Source: Jacaranda mimosifolia (Eukaryota > Streptophyta > Magnoliopsida > Lamiales > Bignoniaceae). From it: 64,000 nt of DNA. Under the pieces are notes generated by a model. It saw nothing but the letters and a program-made list of their open reading frames with translations. It searched no databases and was not told the DNA's origin. Below are positions 1 to 10,598 of this stretch, piece by piece; position 1 is the stretch's first letter, and each line of letters starts with the position of its first letter. The stretch spans positions 460,501 through 524,500 of the forward strand of contig CM032131.1 in the NCBI GenBank assembly GCA_018894105.1, in the 5' to 3' direction. The translations under genes were made by a program, and so were the position numbers.

Positions 1-160
1 GGACAGAAAAATAATGTTTGTCGAACTGCCATTGTCAATTAGAAATTTTTGGACCTCGAAGTTTGCTATCTCAATGGAGACGACTAGGGGGTAGTCTAGC
101 TGTCTATCTGCTCCTTGACCTTTGAGGTACGCAAGGTCTTCTTCTGAAAAAAAAAATTGG
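1..160 (-). pseudogene. Aspartic protease fragment of element A
   Basis: The minus-strand translation of 1-102 reads through a retroelement protease active-site region with the motif LIDNGSSTNIIF. The D-x-G-S core is intact here, unlike the same site in elements B and C. The window edge cuts the domain. Confidence 0.7.
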
Positions 161-169
161 TTTTGCACT

Positions 170-1902
170 TGTGGACAATTGGAATACTGTTTTGACCATT
201 GAAGAGTTAGTCAACTCCAGCCTTCTTTGCTTATGTTTTCTAGCCGACTTAGAGTCCCTCCTAGTGGGGCCTCCAGCTATGGTGTCGATGACCCCCTTGA
301 TTGGTGGGCGGGGATCATGGGTGGCCTTTTTCCCTCTGTCTTCTTTTCTCGGGCTAACCGACCATTCTTTTCGAAGAGTCTAGTCGGTTGCCTTAGTTCT
401 TGCTTGACACTTTCATCCACAAATTTCTTAAGATAGCCCTGCCTAATTAGCCTCTCGATCTCGTCATGGAGGTTGAAACAGTCCTCCATGTCGGGCTCTT
501 TTTACCGATAAAAATGACAGTATTTCTTGGACCTTTTCATCGCTTCAGTTTCAGCTAGTTTCCTGGGTCTTTTCAAAAGGTTGTCATGCTCGATGGTGAA
601 TATCACTTCTTTCCTTGGAAGGTTGAGCTACGTGTATTTATGGAAACGTTTGATGGGAGATCGACGACCATCTTTTTGCTGGCGGTCATATTTCTCCTAC
701 TCTTTTATCTTTTCGACCTCTAAGTTGCCATATTTCAACCTGTTCATAGCCTCTTGCATCATATACCTCTCAGCGAGGTTGAGCAATTCCTCCATCAACC
801 TTGGCTTTTCCCTGACTAAGGCATTTTTACATTCCTTGTGGCAGAGTCCCAGGAAAAGCACATCAATTAAAAACTCAATTTATGGGCTGTCGATTTTTAG
901 GACCTCCGTGTTGAATCTGGTAAAGAAATCACAAAGACACCTCCTTTTGCTTTGTTTAATCGTGTGTAGGTGAGTATAGGGGATTTTTCCTTTCCCGAAT
1001 AGCAAATTGGTGCAGACTTTATCACATAATTGATCATAGGAGTAAATCGATGCCGGTTCCAGCTTTACAAACCAATCCAACACCAGGCCTTGGAGAGTGG
1101 TTACTAGCATCTTGGCATGGATATACACGCTATGGCCATGCAGCTGCGTCATATGCACGAATTGGAGGGGATGTTTGTTTGGGTCCAATGAATTGTTCGT
1201 ATCGAGGCAGGCTTGTTAGGACCTTGGCGTCGATGGCTAACCGCTCGTCAACAATTTCCTGTACGAAGGGCGATTCCTTCTCCTGTCAAAATTAGGGAAC
1301 CCCTTCCTGGCAGTGATTCCAATAAGTGTTCTTCCTCGATAGCTCCTCCATCGCCTATTCAACTATTGAACTTGATGGGAATTTTTTTTCATTTTTCCTT
1401 CTCGGCTTGGCTGAGATTTCTGCTTAATGGGGGCCTAACGCACTCAACCCGCTTGTGTTGTGGTGCTCGATTAAGCTAAGCGCCATAGTCAATGAAGTTT
1501 GCTACCTCCTCACGGATGTTAGGTCGGGGCTCTTCTCGTGGGGGTGCCCCGGGTTGTCATCATGTTGGTGAGGGAGTCGCTGACCTCATCGCGACCCCTT
1601 TCTTCCTTGTCAGGTCTTTCCTCCAACTGAGTAGGCTGCAGAGTAGCACTAGCCACCGGTCCAGGTTGAAAGGTGTGATGATTTAGGTCGGCAGAAAGCT
1701 ATGCTGAAATTTGGGCTGATATCTGTTCATTGATCAATTGCATCAACTGCGGCATGGTCAAAGTGACCATTTGATCGGGTTGAGCATTGGGTTCGACCGT
1801 GCCATGTTCTGCGGCATTCATTTTTTCATGGGGTGGAGGATGAGGTGTTGGGGACCTCTGATTCTCTTCCCGCTTTGAGATAGCTCGCCTGGTGTTCACC
1901 AT
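170..1902 (-). pseudogene. gag of element A (broken)
   Basis: The start is ATG at 1902, reading MVNTRRAISKREEN, just downstream of the primer-binding site. Pieces follow in different frames. 1699-1902 has a Q/P-rich N-terminus with LTMPQLMQLINEQISAQISA. 880-1188 has the retrotransposon gag core, with LVLDWFVKLEPASIYSYDQL and FFTRFNTEVLKIDSP. 277-489 has the C-terminal part with FNLHDEIERLIRQGYLKKFV. Gag forms the capsid that packages element RNA. The frame changes and stops between the pieces make this a pseudogene. Confidence 0.75.
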
Positions 1903-1929
1903 TTTTTTTTCGGTTGCAAGCTCAGTCTT

Positions 1930-1947
1930 CCCACAGACGGTGCCAAA
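1930..1947 (-). other. Primer-binding site of element A
   Basis: Directly next to the LTR end the minus strand reads TTTGGCACCGTCTGTGGGAA. Its first bases resemble the complement of the 3' end of plant tRNA-Asp (TGGCGCCGT, from memory of the tRNA) with one mismatch, so tRNA-Asp priming is an inference. Confidence 0.55.
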
Positions 1948-2717
1948 TGATGAGCATTTAGAATATTTTCTAGGTTGATTTGGAAGGAATCTGGTCTACT
2001 TCACCAGAATCTAATCGACCTTCCTACGGTTGAGAGTTAAAGGGCGAGTCTTGCAACCACAAGGAAACGTCAGGCTTGCCGAAAGAGCCCTCGACGATGG
2101 CCTTCCGACGATCAAGTAAGTGTTCTGATTGAACATGAGATTCATGCAGTAGAGTGAGGGCTCAAGAGATAATAATGGCATACCGTGTGAGAAGCTGGCC
2201 ATGGTGTATTTATAAGCTTCTTCGAGTGATTAATATACCTGTGATGCCCCTGCTATGCATGAGAAGCTCTGTCCCTTGCATGGGGACCTTTAAGTCATCT
2301 CACATATTGGTACTATTCTAGGTGGCCTCATCTCCTAATTGTAGGGACAAAGAGGTACACCAGTGGCATGCTCTTTCCTTGGCACGGCAGTATTGGAGTG
2401 TCATATGCTATTAATACGGTGGCCAGCCACCTGTCAGGGTATTAAATGCAATAGAGTAAAGGTTAAGTAGTCACTCGACTAACTTGGTCAACTTGAGACC
2501 TTGCCAACATGAGAGATCGACCACGAGCTGACTTCGGAGGTGCGGTGGACAAGTAGGCGCTGCCTCTAATAAGGACTATAAATACAGTCAACCTGCTTTA
2601 GGTGGAATCATCGTGGAAAGCTGACCGCGCAGGTAGGCCTTAAGGAGGAAACAGGTTTAGTAATGTACTCTTGGGTTGATAACCTTTCGGCTAGGCTTAT
2701 TGGTCCACCCCATATTA
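1948..2717 (-). repeat. LTR of element A (about 770 bp)
   Basis: On the plus strand it runs from TGATGAGCATTT to CCATATTA, next to a primer-binding site and gag start. It shares scattered blocks with the LTRs of B and C: a tract with GGCATACC, a GTATTTATA tract (TATA box on the minus strand), and a TATTAAATGCA block. It is well diverged from both, so it is not the 3' LTR of the same B insertion. A second TATAAATA faces plus at 2577-2584. Confidence 0.75.
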
Positions 2718-3130
2718 GGGATAATTTAAGTCTTTGCCTTTTATGCATCACTCTGCAATTTATTTTGCTTTTCTTTTGATGCTTTTGTTGGGGTCGAATG
2801 CCGATTATTAATGAATAACAACATAAGCCAATGTAACCCTTTAATAAAGGAATTAAATATCTTTGTGGTCGATCTATAGATCAATCAGTGCAAGAGAAAT
2901 AGAACGGATCTGAGACGTTCGTATCATGTTGGGATGTAATTGACCTCGACTTGTGTGATAGTCTGAATTATACCAAGTGCATGGTCAACCGATGTTGCCT
3001 AGACGTGATTAAAATTTTAATGTATGAGTAGTAGGTTTTTGATATCGCAATTGAATCAGGTTGTTAGTTGACAGTTAGGTCGAGAATGAGTGATTAACCC
3101 ATTTATTTAGTATGGCCAATGAATATTTGG
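2718..3130. other. Non-coding 3' region of element B
   Basis: No open frame of note. It contains the T-rich stretch 2755-2795 and lies between the tandem repeats and the LTR of element A. In element C the matching place holds about 3 kb of antisense gene, which is missing here. Confidence 0.5.
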
Positions 3131-3144
3131 ATAGAAATCAATCT

Positions 3145-3450
3145 CTAGTCAACTCTGAATGATTAAGTTGTTTGTTAATTTAGGTTAGAAACCTATATTT
3201 TATGGTTTGAAATCGATGTCGACTATTAGGTTGACTCTGAACGATTTGATGGTCTATTAATTTAGGCTGGAAGCCTCTATTATGCGGTTTGAAATGTCGA
3301 CTACTAGGTCAACTCTGAATGATTGTGTCGCTCGTTAATTTGGGGTAGAAGCCTTTATCATGCGATTTGAAATCGATGTCGACTACTGGTTCGAATCCAA
3401 ATGATTGGGTCGTTTGTTAATTTAAGCTAGAAGACTTTGTCATGCGACAT
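3145..3450. repeat. Degenerate tandem repeats downstream of element B integrase
   Basis: About four copies of a unit of roughly 75-85 bp. Each has a block like GTCGACTAYTAGGTCAACTC, then TGAATGATT, TTAATTTAGG and TAGAAGCCT. Copy landmarks start near 3156, 3231, 3306 and 3390. Tandem repeats at this spot are a known habit of Tat/Ogre-type elements. Confidence 0.7.
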
Positions 3451-3563
3451 AAGCATAATGATGTGCAAATGGGCGTAGCTTTATAGCTTTTGGAGGGGTG
3501 TTGTGGTACAATTGGGGGATTTGAGCATCATTACACATAGAATTTCTTCAAGTTTATCACGTT

Positions 3564-4640
3564 CTAGGGTCGAGGGAGCTCATTCCCAAGCATGTCCACC
3601 AGTCGATATATATTCTTCTTTGCTACCTTGACCACCGAATATGGGCCCTCCCACTTGAGGTCAAGTTTTCCTACATTCTTTGATACTTTAGCTTTCTTGA
3701 GGATGAGGTCGGCTACTTTGAAAGTTCTAGGTTGAACTCCTTTGTTGTAGTGTTCCACCATCATTGACCTATGTCTCTGTATTGTAGTGTAAGCTTGCTG
3801 TCGCAGCTCGTCAATGGTCTCCAGATCGAGTTTCCATTCTAAAGTGTTTCTGATTAGGTTGAAATGGATCACTTGAGCTATGTGTTGGATTAGATCTATT
3901 GGGATGACTGTCTCTGATCTATAAACTAGGCTATAAAGGATGTGACTTGTGGCTGTTCGAGGATTTGTTTCGTATGCCCATAGGACACCTGGGAGGTCGT
4001 CTGCCCAACTTGCACTGGTTCTTTCCAGTTGTGCCTTTGGATGGTCAAGCACGGTCTTGTTCGTGACCTCCGTCTGACCGTTAGCTTGGGGATTTCCTAC
4101 TGAAGTGAAGTGTTGGCGAATTCCCAGGTTTTCACACCAAGCTCTCATATTTCTGTGCTGAAATTGTGTACCATTGTCTAATAACAGGACTTTAGGTAGA
4201 CCAAATTGGCAAATAATATTCTTCTATATGAAACTTTTGACAGCCACGTTGGTTATTTTGGGTACAGCCTCCGCTTTAACCCATTTCGTAAAGTACTCGA
4301 CGGCAATGATCATAAATTTCCTTTAAACTGTCGTCTTTAGAAAAGATCTAACTATATCAATTCCCTACTGGTCGAACGGCCACATGATCTGTACATTAAC
4401 CATTGACGAGACAGGTTAATACGGGATGCTCAAGTGAAGCTGGTAGGATTGACATTTTCTGGCAAAGTCGATGGCTTCTTTAAGTAGCGTCTGCCAGAAG
4501 TATTCGTACTTGATGATTTTATGCGCTAGTGACCGCCCTTCAGAGTGATTGCCTGCAAATACCTGCATAAACATCATGCAATACGTTGCTTGCCTAGGAT
4601 AGAGCTAGGCATTTCAGTGGGTGTTTGGAGATCGACCTCC
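3564..4640 (-). pseudogene. Integrase of element B (broken)
   Basis: The longest intact piece, 3564-4148 (194 residues), is the C-terminal half of a Ty3/gypsy integrase. It has the GNPQANGQTEVTN motif that carries the catalytic Glu, followed by a WADDLPGVLWAYETNPRTAT stretch and the KWEGPYSVVKV core of the C-terminal domain. Upstream (4149-4640) the catalytic core and zinc-finger part are recognisable only in shifting frames with stops. The enzyme would insert element cDNA into host DNA; this copy cannot. Confidence 0.75.
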
Positions 4641-5036
4641 AGTAGAGCTGCCCATGCTCGTTGAGTGTAAATTTAGCAGCTTGACCTCTAAGTCTATGTG
4701 CTTCTCCTTTGTCTTCAAGGGTCGTTCCTTTCTCAAATCCATATTTATAGAATCATGCTAGAAGGGAAGAGTTTCTTTAATCTGCCTTACTAAATGCTTA
4801 TTTGGGTCACCTACTGTGGGCTTCATTGCGACCAGGAAAGTTATTATTTTATCTCTCATCCTTTTTGCTGGGCTTGCGAACTTCAATAGTGCGTTAGCAC
4901 GTTCGTTCTCTGATCAAGGGACTTGACTAAGGGAAATACTTTTGAATAGCCGCTGGAGTCTCTTGACCTCAACCAAGTATCTGCTCATCGCAGATTCTTT
5001 AGCCTCAAAGTTTCCTTCGACTTGTTCCTCGACTAG

Positions 5037-5681
5037 TTAGGAGTCGATGATGACTACCTGCTGCTCGACCCCGCAGTCTACTGCCATCCTCATGCCAGCA
5101 AGGAGAGCCTCATACTCCGCTTCGTTGTTAGTTACTGGGTAGTTGAGCTTGATTGCAAAATCATATTTCTCTGCGAGTGGCAAGGACAGTAAGATACCAA
5201 TCCTTCCTTCAGAGGAGGTCATTGTCCCGTCAATGTGTAGTGTCCATGCAAGGGAGTTGTGTTCATTCTTGTAAGATAGGTCGAGTCTCTCGGCAACAAA
5301 GTTAGCTAATACTTGTGCTTTTATAGCAATCTGGGGTTGGAATGTGATGTCGAATTCACCCAACTCAATTACCTATTTGGTCAATTGCCTCAATGTATTA
5401 GGTTTTCATAGTACTTACTTTAAAGGTGGGTTCGTTAGGACGACGATGGAGTGAGATTGAAAGTAGGGCCTCAACTTGCGAGCTGCTATGACTAGGGCAG
5501 GGGCGAATTTTTCAATCTCAATATAGTTATGCTCGGGGCCTTGTAATGCTTTATTGCTGTAGTAGACGAGCCGATGGGAACCATCTCTAATCGACACCAA
5601 GATAGAGCTTATAGAATTCGATGAGATTGCTAAATATAGTTGCAATACTTTTTCTAGCTCAGGTTTGGCCAATATGGGCAT
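5037..5681 (-). pseudogene. RNase H region of element B
   Basis: Two open pieces. 5415-5681 covers the connection domain, with LVYYSNKALQGPEHNYIEIEK, typical of the RT/RNase H junction. 5037-5363 reads AWTLHIDGTMTSSEGRIGI and NNEAEYEALLAGMRMAVDCG, which is an RNase HI fold with its DG and E-A-E-Y-E sites. This second RNase H-like piece fits the Tat lineage, where two such domains are known. The reading frame is broken between pieces. Confidence 0.7.
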
Positions 5682-5939
5682 GGAGGAGAGATAATGTTTG
5701 AGGTCAATTAGGGCCCGATCGCATTATTCCATCAATTAGAAACCCGACCTCCTGGTTGCTGCACGTCTCTAACTATTTGGGGGCCTTAATATCTAAAACC
5801 CCTTGAATTTTCTGCAGGTTTGCCTCGATCCCCCGTTCACTGACTGTAACCCAAGAATTTACCTCTTCGCACTCTGAAGGTACACTTCTTGGGATCGAGC
5901 TTCATGCCAAATGCTTTGAGTATTGAAAATATGTGGTTG

Positions 5940-6640
5940 AGATCGACCAGATGATTATGTTCTTTTTAGTTTTGACGATTATGTCGTTGACATAGACCTC
6001 AATGGATTTTCCAATCTTATTCTCGAACATGAAGTTCACTAGCCTCTAATACGTCGCACTTGTATTTTTTAGCCCAAAAGGCATGACTAGAAAATAGTAT
6101 ACCCCATTAGGGACGACAAAAGATGTTTTATCACTGTCTTTGGGGGGCTATAAAATTTTGGTAATATCCTTGGAATACATCCATCATACTTAATAATTCA
6201 CAACCACCAGTAGAATAAACTAATAAGTCTATACGAGGTAGGGGGTAAGGATCTTTAGGGCAAGCTTTATTCAAATAAGTGAAATCGTTACACATGCGCC
6301 ATTTGCCCTTATTTTTAGGGGCAAGGACGACATTACAAAACCAAGTCGGATACTGAATTTCTACAATGTATCCTACCTCTAAGAGCTGTTGACCTCCTTC
6401 TCTATGATCTAGCATTACTCCACATTGAAGGTCCTGGTCTTTTGCTTTACTGGTTTATATGAGAGGTCCATATTCAGGCAGTGGACTATGACGCTGGGGT
6501 CAATTCCTTGGAGTTTGGAGGCCTTCCAAGCAAAAATATTAATGTTTTTCTTGAGAAAATCGACCGTGAGGCACTCCATGTTATCCCCCAAGTCAATGCC
6601 AATTCTGGTGGTCTTGTTCGGGTTCTCTGGTTCCAACACA
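5940..6640 (-). pseudogene. Reverse transcriptase of element B (broken, YVND)
   Basis: 6131-6415 reads CNDFTYLNKACPKDPYPLPR and GGCELLSMMDVFQGYYQ, the fingers and palm of a Ty3/gypsy reverse transcriptase. 6415-6639 is the upstream linker with the NIFAWKASKLQGIDP block. After 6131 the frame shifts. The catalytic box reads YVND at 5983-5994 where YVDD is expected. The Asp-to-Asn change is a single G-to-A and should kill the polymerase. Confidence 0.75.
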
Positions 6641-6801
6641 ATTATCTTGAACTACCCAATGGGCTCCACTCTAGTTTCTTTGAGCTTTTTCTTCTTGCTT
6701 GACTGACCTTCCTTGGGATATGCTACTGGGGTATCCCCCGATGAATACGGCTTTGGGTGACTTTTTTGCTTGGTGGCCTCGATCGAGATTGTGTAACAGG
6801 G

Positions 6802-7308
6802 TTATGCTTCCTTGATGTTGCACAAGAGCTCTCCTGTACCCGTGATGGTTGGAAACTTGACCTTCATGTGATAGGTTGGGATAGCAGCATGAAAATCATT
6901 CAGAGCGAGTTGCTCGATTATAGCATTGTTTGCAAAAGTGGTGTCCATGACTAGGTAATTTATCATGAGGGTTCTTCTCTGGGGAGCTTCCCCAAATGAT
7001 GTAGAGAGGTTGATGGATCCTTTCGGTATGATCTTCATTCCTCTGAATCCGACCAGTGGTGTTCTGACTAATTCAAACTTCAACTTTCCCAACTTCATTC
7101 TTTCCAAGGTTGACAGGAATATAATGTTCGCTAAATTGCTATTATCGACCAGGATCTTTCTAATGTTAAAATTGGCAATTTCTACAGATACAACCAAGGG
7201 GCAATCCAGTTTGTTGTCTTTCTCCTGACTTTTTATGTGCAACAGGTCTGTGTCCGAAAAAGAAATTGGTTCCACACTAGTGGAAAGTTGAAAAATATTT
7301 TCAACCAA
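6802..7308 (-). pseudogene. Aspartic protease of element B
   Basis: 168 open residues contain the Tat-type protease block: VEIANFNIRKILVDNSN, then LVGFRGMKIIPKGSINLSTS and TFANNAIIEQLALNDFHA. The active site reads VDNSN where element A keeps DNGSS. The Gly-to-Ser and Ser-to-Asn changes are both G-to-A. The protease would process the gag-pol polyprotein. Confidence 0.7.
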
Positions 7309-7529
7309 AGAGGTTTTAATCGATTCTAGCCTTTGCTAATGCTTCCTCTTGGTTGACTTGGAATCCCCCTTGGTTGGACCTTTTATAATGGTTTCAATAA
7401 CCCCTCTAAGGGATAGTGGGGATTATGGGTGGGTTTCTTTCCTTTGTCTTTCCTCATCGAGCTAATCGACCTTTCTCTACAGGGAGTCTAGTCAGTTTTG
7501 CCTTGAAATTGTTGTGCACTTTCATCAAT

Positions 7530-8984
7530 AAACTTTTTCAGGTGGTCCTGATGGATTAACCTCACAATCTCATCATGGAGGTTGAAGCAGTTTTCAGTGT
7601 CATGGCCCTTCTATTTGTGAAAGTGATAATATTTCTTAAATTTCTTCATTGCTTCAGTTTCAGTCGGCTTTTTTGGCTTCTTCATAAAGTTGTCATGTTG
7701 AATGGCAAATAACACTTCTTTTCTCGAGACATTGAGCGAAGTGTAATCATGGAAACACTTGATGGGGGATTGACGTCCTTCTCTATTTTGGCTGTCATTG
7801 TTCTCCTTAGCTTTCTTCTTCTCGACCTCAGGATGGCCATTATTTAGCATGTTCATATTCTTCTGAGTCATATACCTCTTTGCGAGGTTGAACAGTTTTT
7901 CCATCGATTTGGGCCGTTCGCGCAAGAAAGCATTAGCGCATTCTTTGTGTCGCTGGCCCAAGAAAAGCACATCAATCAAAAATTCAATCCATGAACTATC
8001 AATCTTTAGAACCTTAGTATTGAACCTGGTGAAGAAATATCGAAGCAACTCTCCCTTATTCTGTTTACCCGTATGCAAGTGAGTGTGGGGGAACTTTGCC
8101 CTCTTTTAGCTGGTAAACTAGTGTAGAAACTTACCGCATAGCTGGTCGTATGAGTAAATAGAAGCACGCTCTAGCTTGACAAACCAGTCAAGTGCAATGC
8201 CCTGGAAAGTGATTACAAGCATCTTTGCGTAAATGTATTCATTGTGCCCATACAACTACATCTTGTGTTCGAATTGCAGCAAATGTTTGTTTGGATTTAA
8301 CGAGCCATCATACCTAGGTAGCCCTGTGGGGACCTAAGCATCAACAGCGATGTACTTATCGATAATGTCTTGAATGAATGGTGACTCCCTTTCCTGTTGA
8401 GACCTCTGGACTCCCTCATGGTTCTGCTCAGTATTTCTTCTTGAGATTTCCTCGAGTCGCATGTTGAGCTGTTGAACTTGGTGGGAGACCTTTTTCTATT
8501 CTTCTCAGTCAGCCTGGGTGAGATTCCTATTAGTCTGTTACCCCCCACGCTCGACCCTATCGCGCTGATGGGCTCGAATAGGTCGAGCATCATGGTCGAC
8601 GAAATTTGTAACTTCTTCATGGGGGTGCTATCAAATTTTTTCCCTTGGGAACCTCCTAGGACTATCATCCCATCAAGTGGGTAGTCGTCGAACTTTCAAT
8701 CGGCCCCTATCTTCTCTGGTGGGCCTTTCTTCGCTCTGGGTGGGCTTGGGCACTGTACTAGGCACCAGCCCTAGTGGGGCTATGTGCCGATTCAAGGTAG
8801 CTGAGAATTGGGTAGATATTTGCTCGTTTATAAGTTACATCAACTGTGGCATGGTCAGGGTGACCACCTATTCTGATTGGGCATTAGATCCTGGAAAATT
8901 TAGCTTTGGTTGAGGTCGAGGAGAAGGCATTGGCGACCTCCTATTCTCCTCCCTCTCCAAAACAGTTCACCTAGTGTTTACCAT
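7530..8984 (-). pseudogene. gag of element B (broken)
   Basis: The start ATG at 8984 reads MVNTR and then a TGA stop; element C has the same stop at the same codon. 7611-8078 (155 residues) matches A and C: YFFTRFNTKVLKIDSSWIEF, GQRHKECANAFLRERP, then a C-terminal YHFHK. The region 8297-8980 is gag N-terminus in broken frames. Confidence 0.7.
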
Positions 8985-8997
8985 AAACAACACTAAA

Positions 8998-9750
8998 AGA
9001 TGAGGATAAATATCGTGTATTTAGTATCCTCAGTCTGGAATTAACTAGAATCGACCTAGGGTGATCAGGAGGTGTGACTTAGGTGAATCGGGGTCAAGTC
9101 CTGCAATCAATAGCAAACGTTAGGCTAGTAGATGTGCCCTCAGCTAAGGCACTCCGACGCTCAAGCCAGTGAGGGTCGACTAGAGATATAAGTAATGGAG
9201 TGGGGGCACTAAGTAAGAAATGGCATACCTTGTTGAAGGGTTATGATAAGGTATTTATAGCCTCTCCAAGGTGGTTGATATGTCCTTGATGCCCCTATTG
9301 TGTAAAAAGGGCCATTGTCTTTGTTTAAGAACTTTTCATGTCTTATCCAACTTGTGTACTATTCCAGGTGGTGCTGCTTCCAGCCACCTAATATAAAGCG
9401 GTAGACTGGAAGTGCCCCCAAGCCTGACACAGCTGCAAAAAGTGGTACTGTATGTGGCGTGCACTATTAATGCAGTAGCATGGCGCCTAGGGAGGCATTT
9501 AATGCAGCCAATGGGTTCTCTCTTTCGCTCGACCCCTCTAGTCAAGGCTACATCATTCTAGGTCAAAGGATTGGGGCCACCTAAAAGGGATCATCGATTG
9601 AAACCGGGATGTTAATACTCAATTGAACAAGCAGGGGTTAAGAGGTCGAGTAGTGGTTGAACCCCCTGGTCAGTCTGGAATGAGTTGGGCTTGGGCTTCC
9701 CATCCTAGTCGGGTTTTATTGGGCTGGGCCGGCTTGGCCATCCCATATCA
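8998..9750 (-). repeat. 5' LTR of element B (about 753 bp)
   Basis: It runs from AGATGAGGATAA (TGATGAG in A and C) to TTGGCCATCCCATATCA, an end shared with element C. The minus-strand TATA box is the complement of GGTATTTATAGCC near 9250. The primer-binding site expected at about 8985-8997 is degraded and shortened. Confidence 0.75.
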
Positions 9751-10598
9751 GATAGGATTTAATCAGCCCACTTAGAATCAACTAAGTAATACACATATAG
9801 CTCTTACTGCACTACTTGGTTTAGGCCCATGATCATCCCACCCTAAAAACATGCTAGGCGCATTTACTTATTTATGTTTTTCTTTATCCTATTGATGTAT
9901 GAGATGTATAGTTAGGATATAGAGAACCTAAATAAGAGAAGATAAACTTAATGAGATCTTTCAAAGCAAGAAAAACCCTCAACTTAGAAGAATCTAAGTT
10001 TTCAAAATATTAAGTCAAGTTGGATACAAATTAAAAGGAGTTTTAATTAATTCAAGCCTTATACCAATGGGAGGTGACATGAGATGCTACCTTAATTTAG
10101 TATTAGCATACAAGTCATGGGACACTTTATTAGAGGAAAGCTATGTTCACTTTCTTTGGCATATGATGTACTTTAATTTAAAATTCACTATAGCATTGTC
10201 TCACGAGCTATGAAATGTCATAGTGGAGTTTATAATTAAAGATTAATTGGTAGGTGTGACTTAACACCTAGTAGTGTAGATGTCGCATTAGTCATAGCTC
10301 TACACAAAAAGTGAGGCAAAAATATATCAATGGTTGCATAGAGATGCAATTAACAATAGTTGCTTACCTTAGGATTGTTTTTGGATGTTTCACGAGTTGT
10401 AGGTCTACAAATGATGCCTTTTGGACCTTGATTTTTATTAGGAAATGCGATTTCCCAAATTCCTTAGAGGGTGAGGAATTTAATAAAATTGTGGAGAAAA
10501 ACATGCTTGAAAGTCTATAAACATGTTTTCTAATATCAAATCCAATCACATGCTTATATTTTCTTTCTTGCTTTTGTAGATTTTTGAAATCTCAATCA
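9751..10598 (+). other. Leader (5' untranslated region) of copia element D
   Basis: No gene. It is the reverse complement of the leaders of E (19000-19690), F and G. For example, the block TGGGCCTAACCAAGTGG / CATTTACTTATTTATG appears in all of them. The left part is cut by the insertion of element B. Confidence 0.7.

Larger units (their letters stand above)
1..2717 (-). mobile_element. Tat-like Ty3/gypsy element A (5' part, runs off the left edge)
   Basis: On the minus strand the order is LTR (2717-1948), primer-binding site, gag start (ATG at 1902), gag, and the first part of the protease at the window edge. The order gag then protease with the MVNTR gag start, and the close match in layout to elements B and C, point to the Tat-like branch of Ty3/gypsy. 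The coding part has many stops and frame changes, so this copy is not functional. Reverse transcriptase, integrase and the 3' LTR would lie to the left of the window. A abuts the 3' region of element B, so it may be inserted in B. Confidence 0.8.
2718..9750 (-). mobile_element. Tat-like Ty3/gypsy element B (no 3' LTR in window)
   Basis: Minus-strand order from right to left: 5' LTR (9750-8998), gag, protease, reverse transcriptase, RNase H, integrase, tandem repeats, then the LTR of element A. It keeps the RNase H and 3' reverse transcriptase that element C has lost, but has no antisense ORF region like that of C. Its right flank (from 9751) is the leader of copia element D, so B inserted into D. 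No 3' LTR of its own is seen; it may lie left of the window beyond A, or be deleted. Confidence 0.75.

Noticed and set aside
1948..9750. A and B as one element with 1948-2717 and 8998-9750 as its two LTRs
   Set aside because: The two LTRs are far more diverged than the C pair and a gag start follows 1948 on the left, so the left LTR belongs to A.
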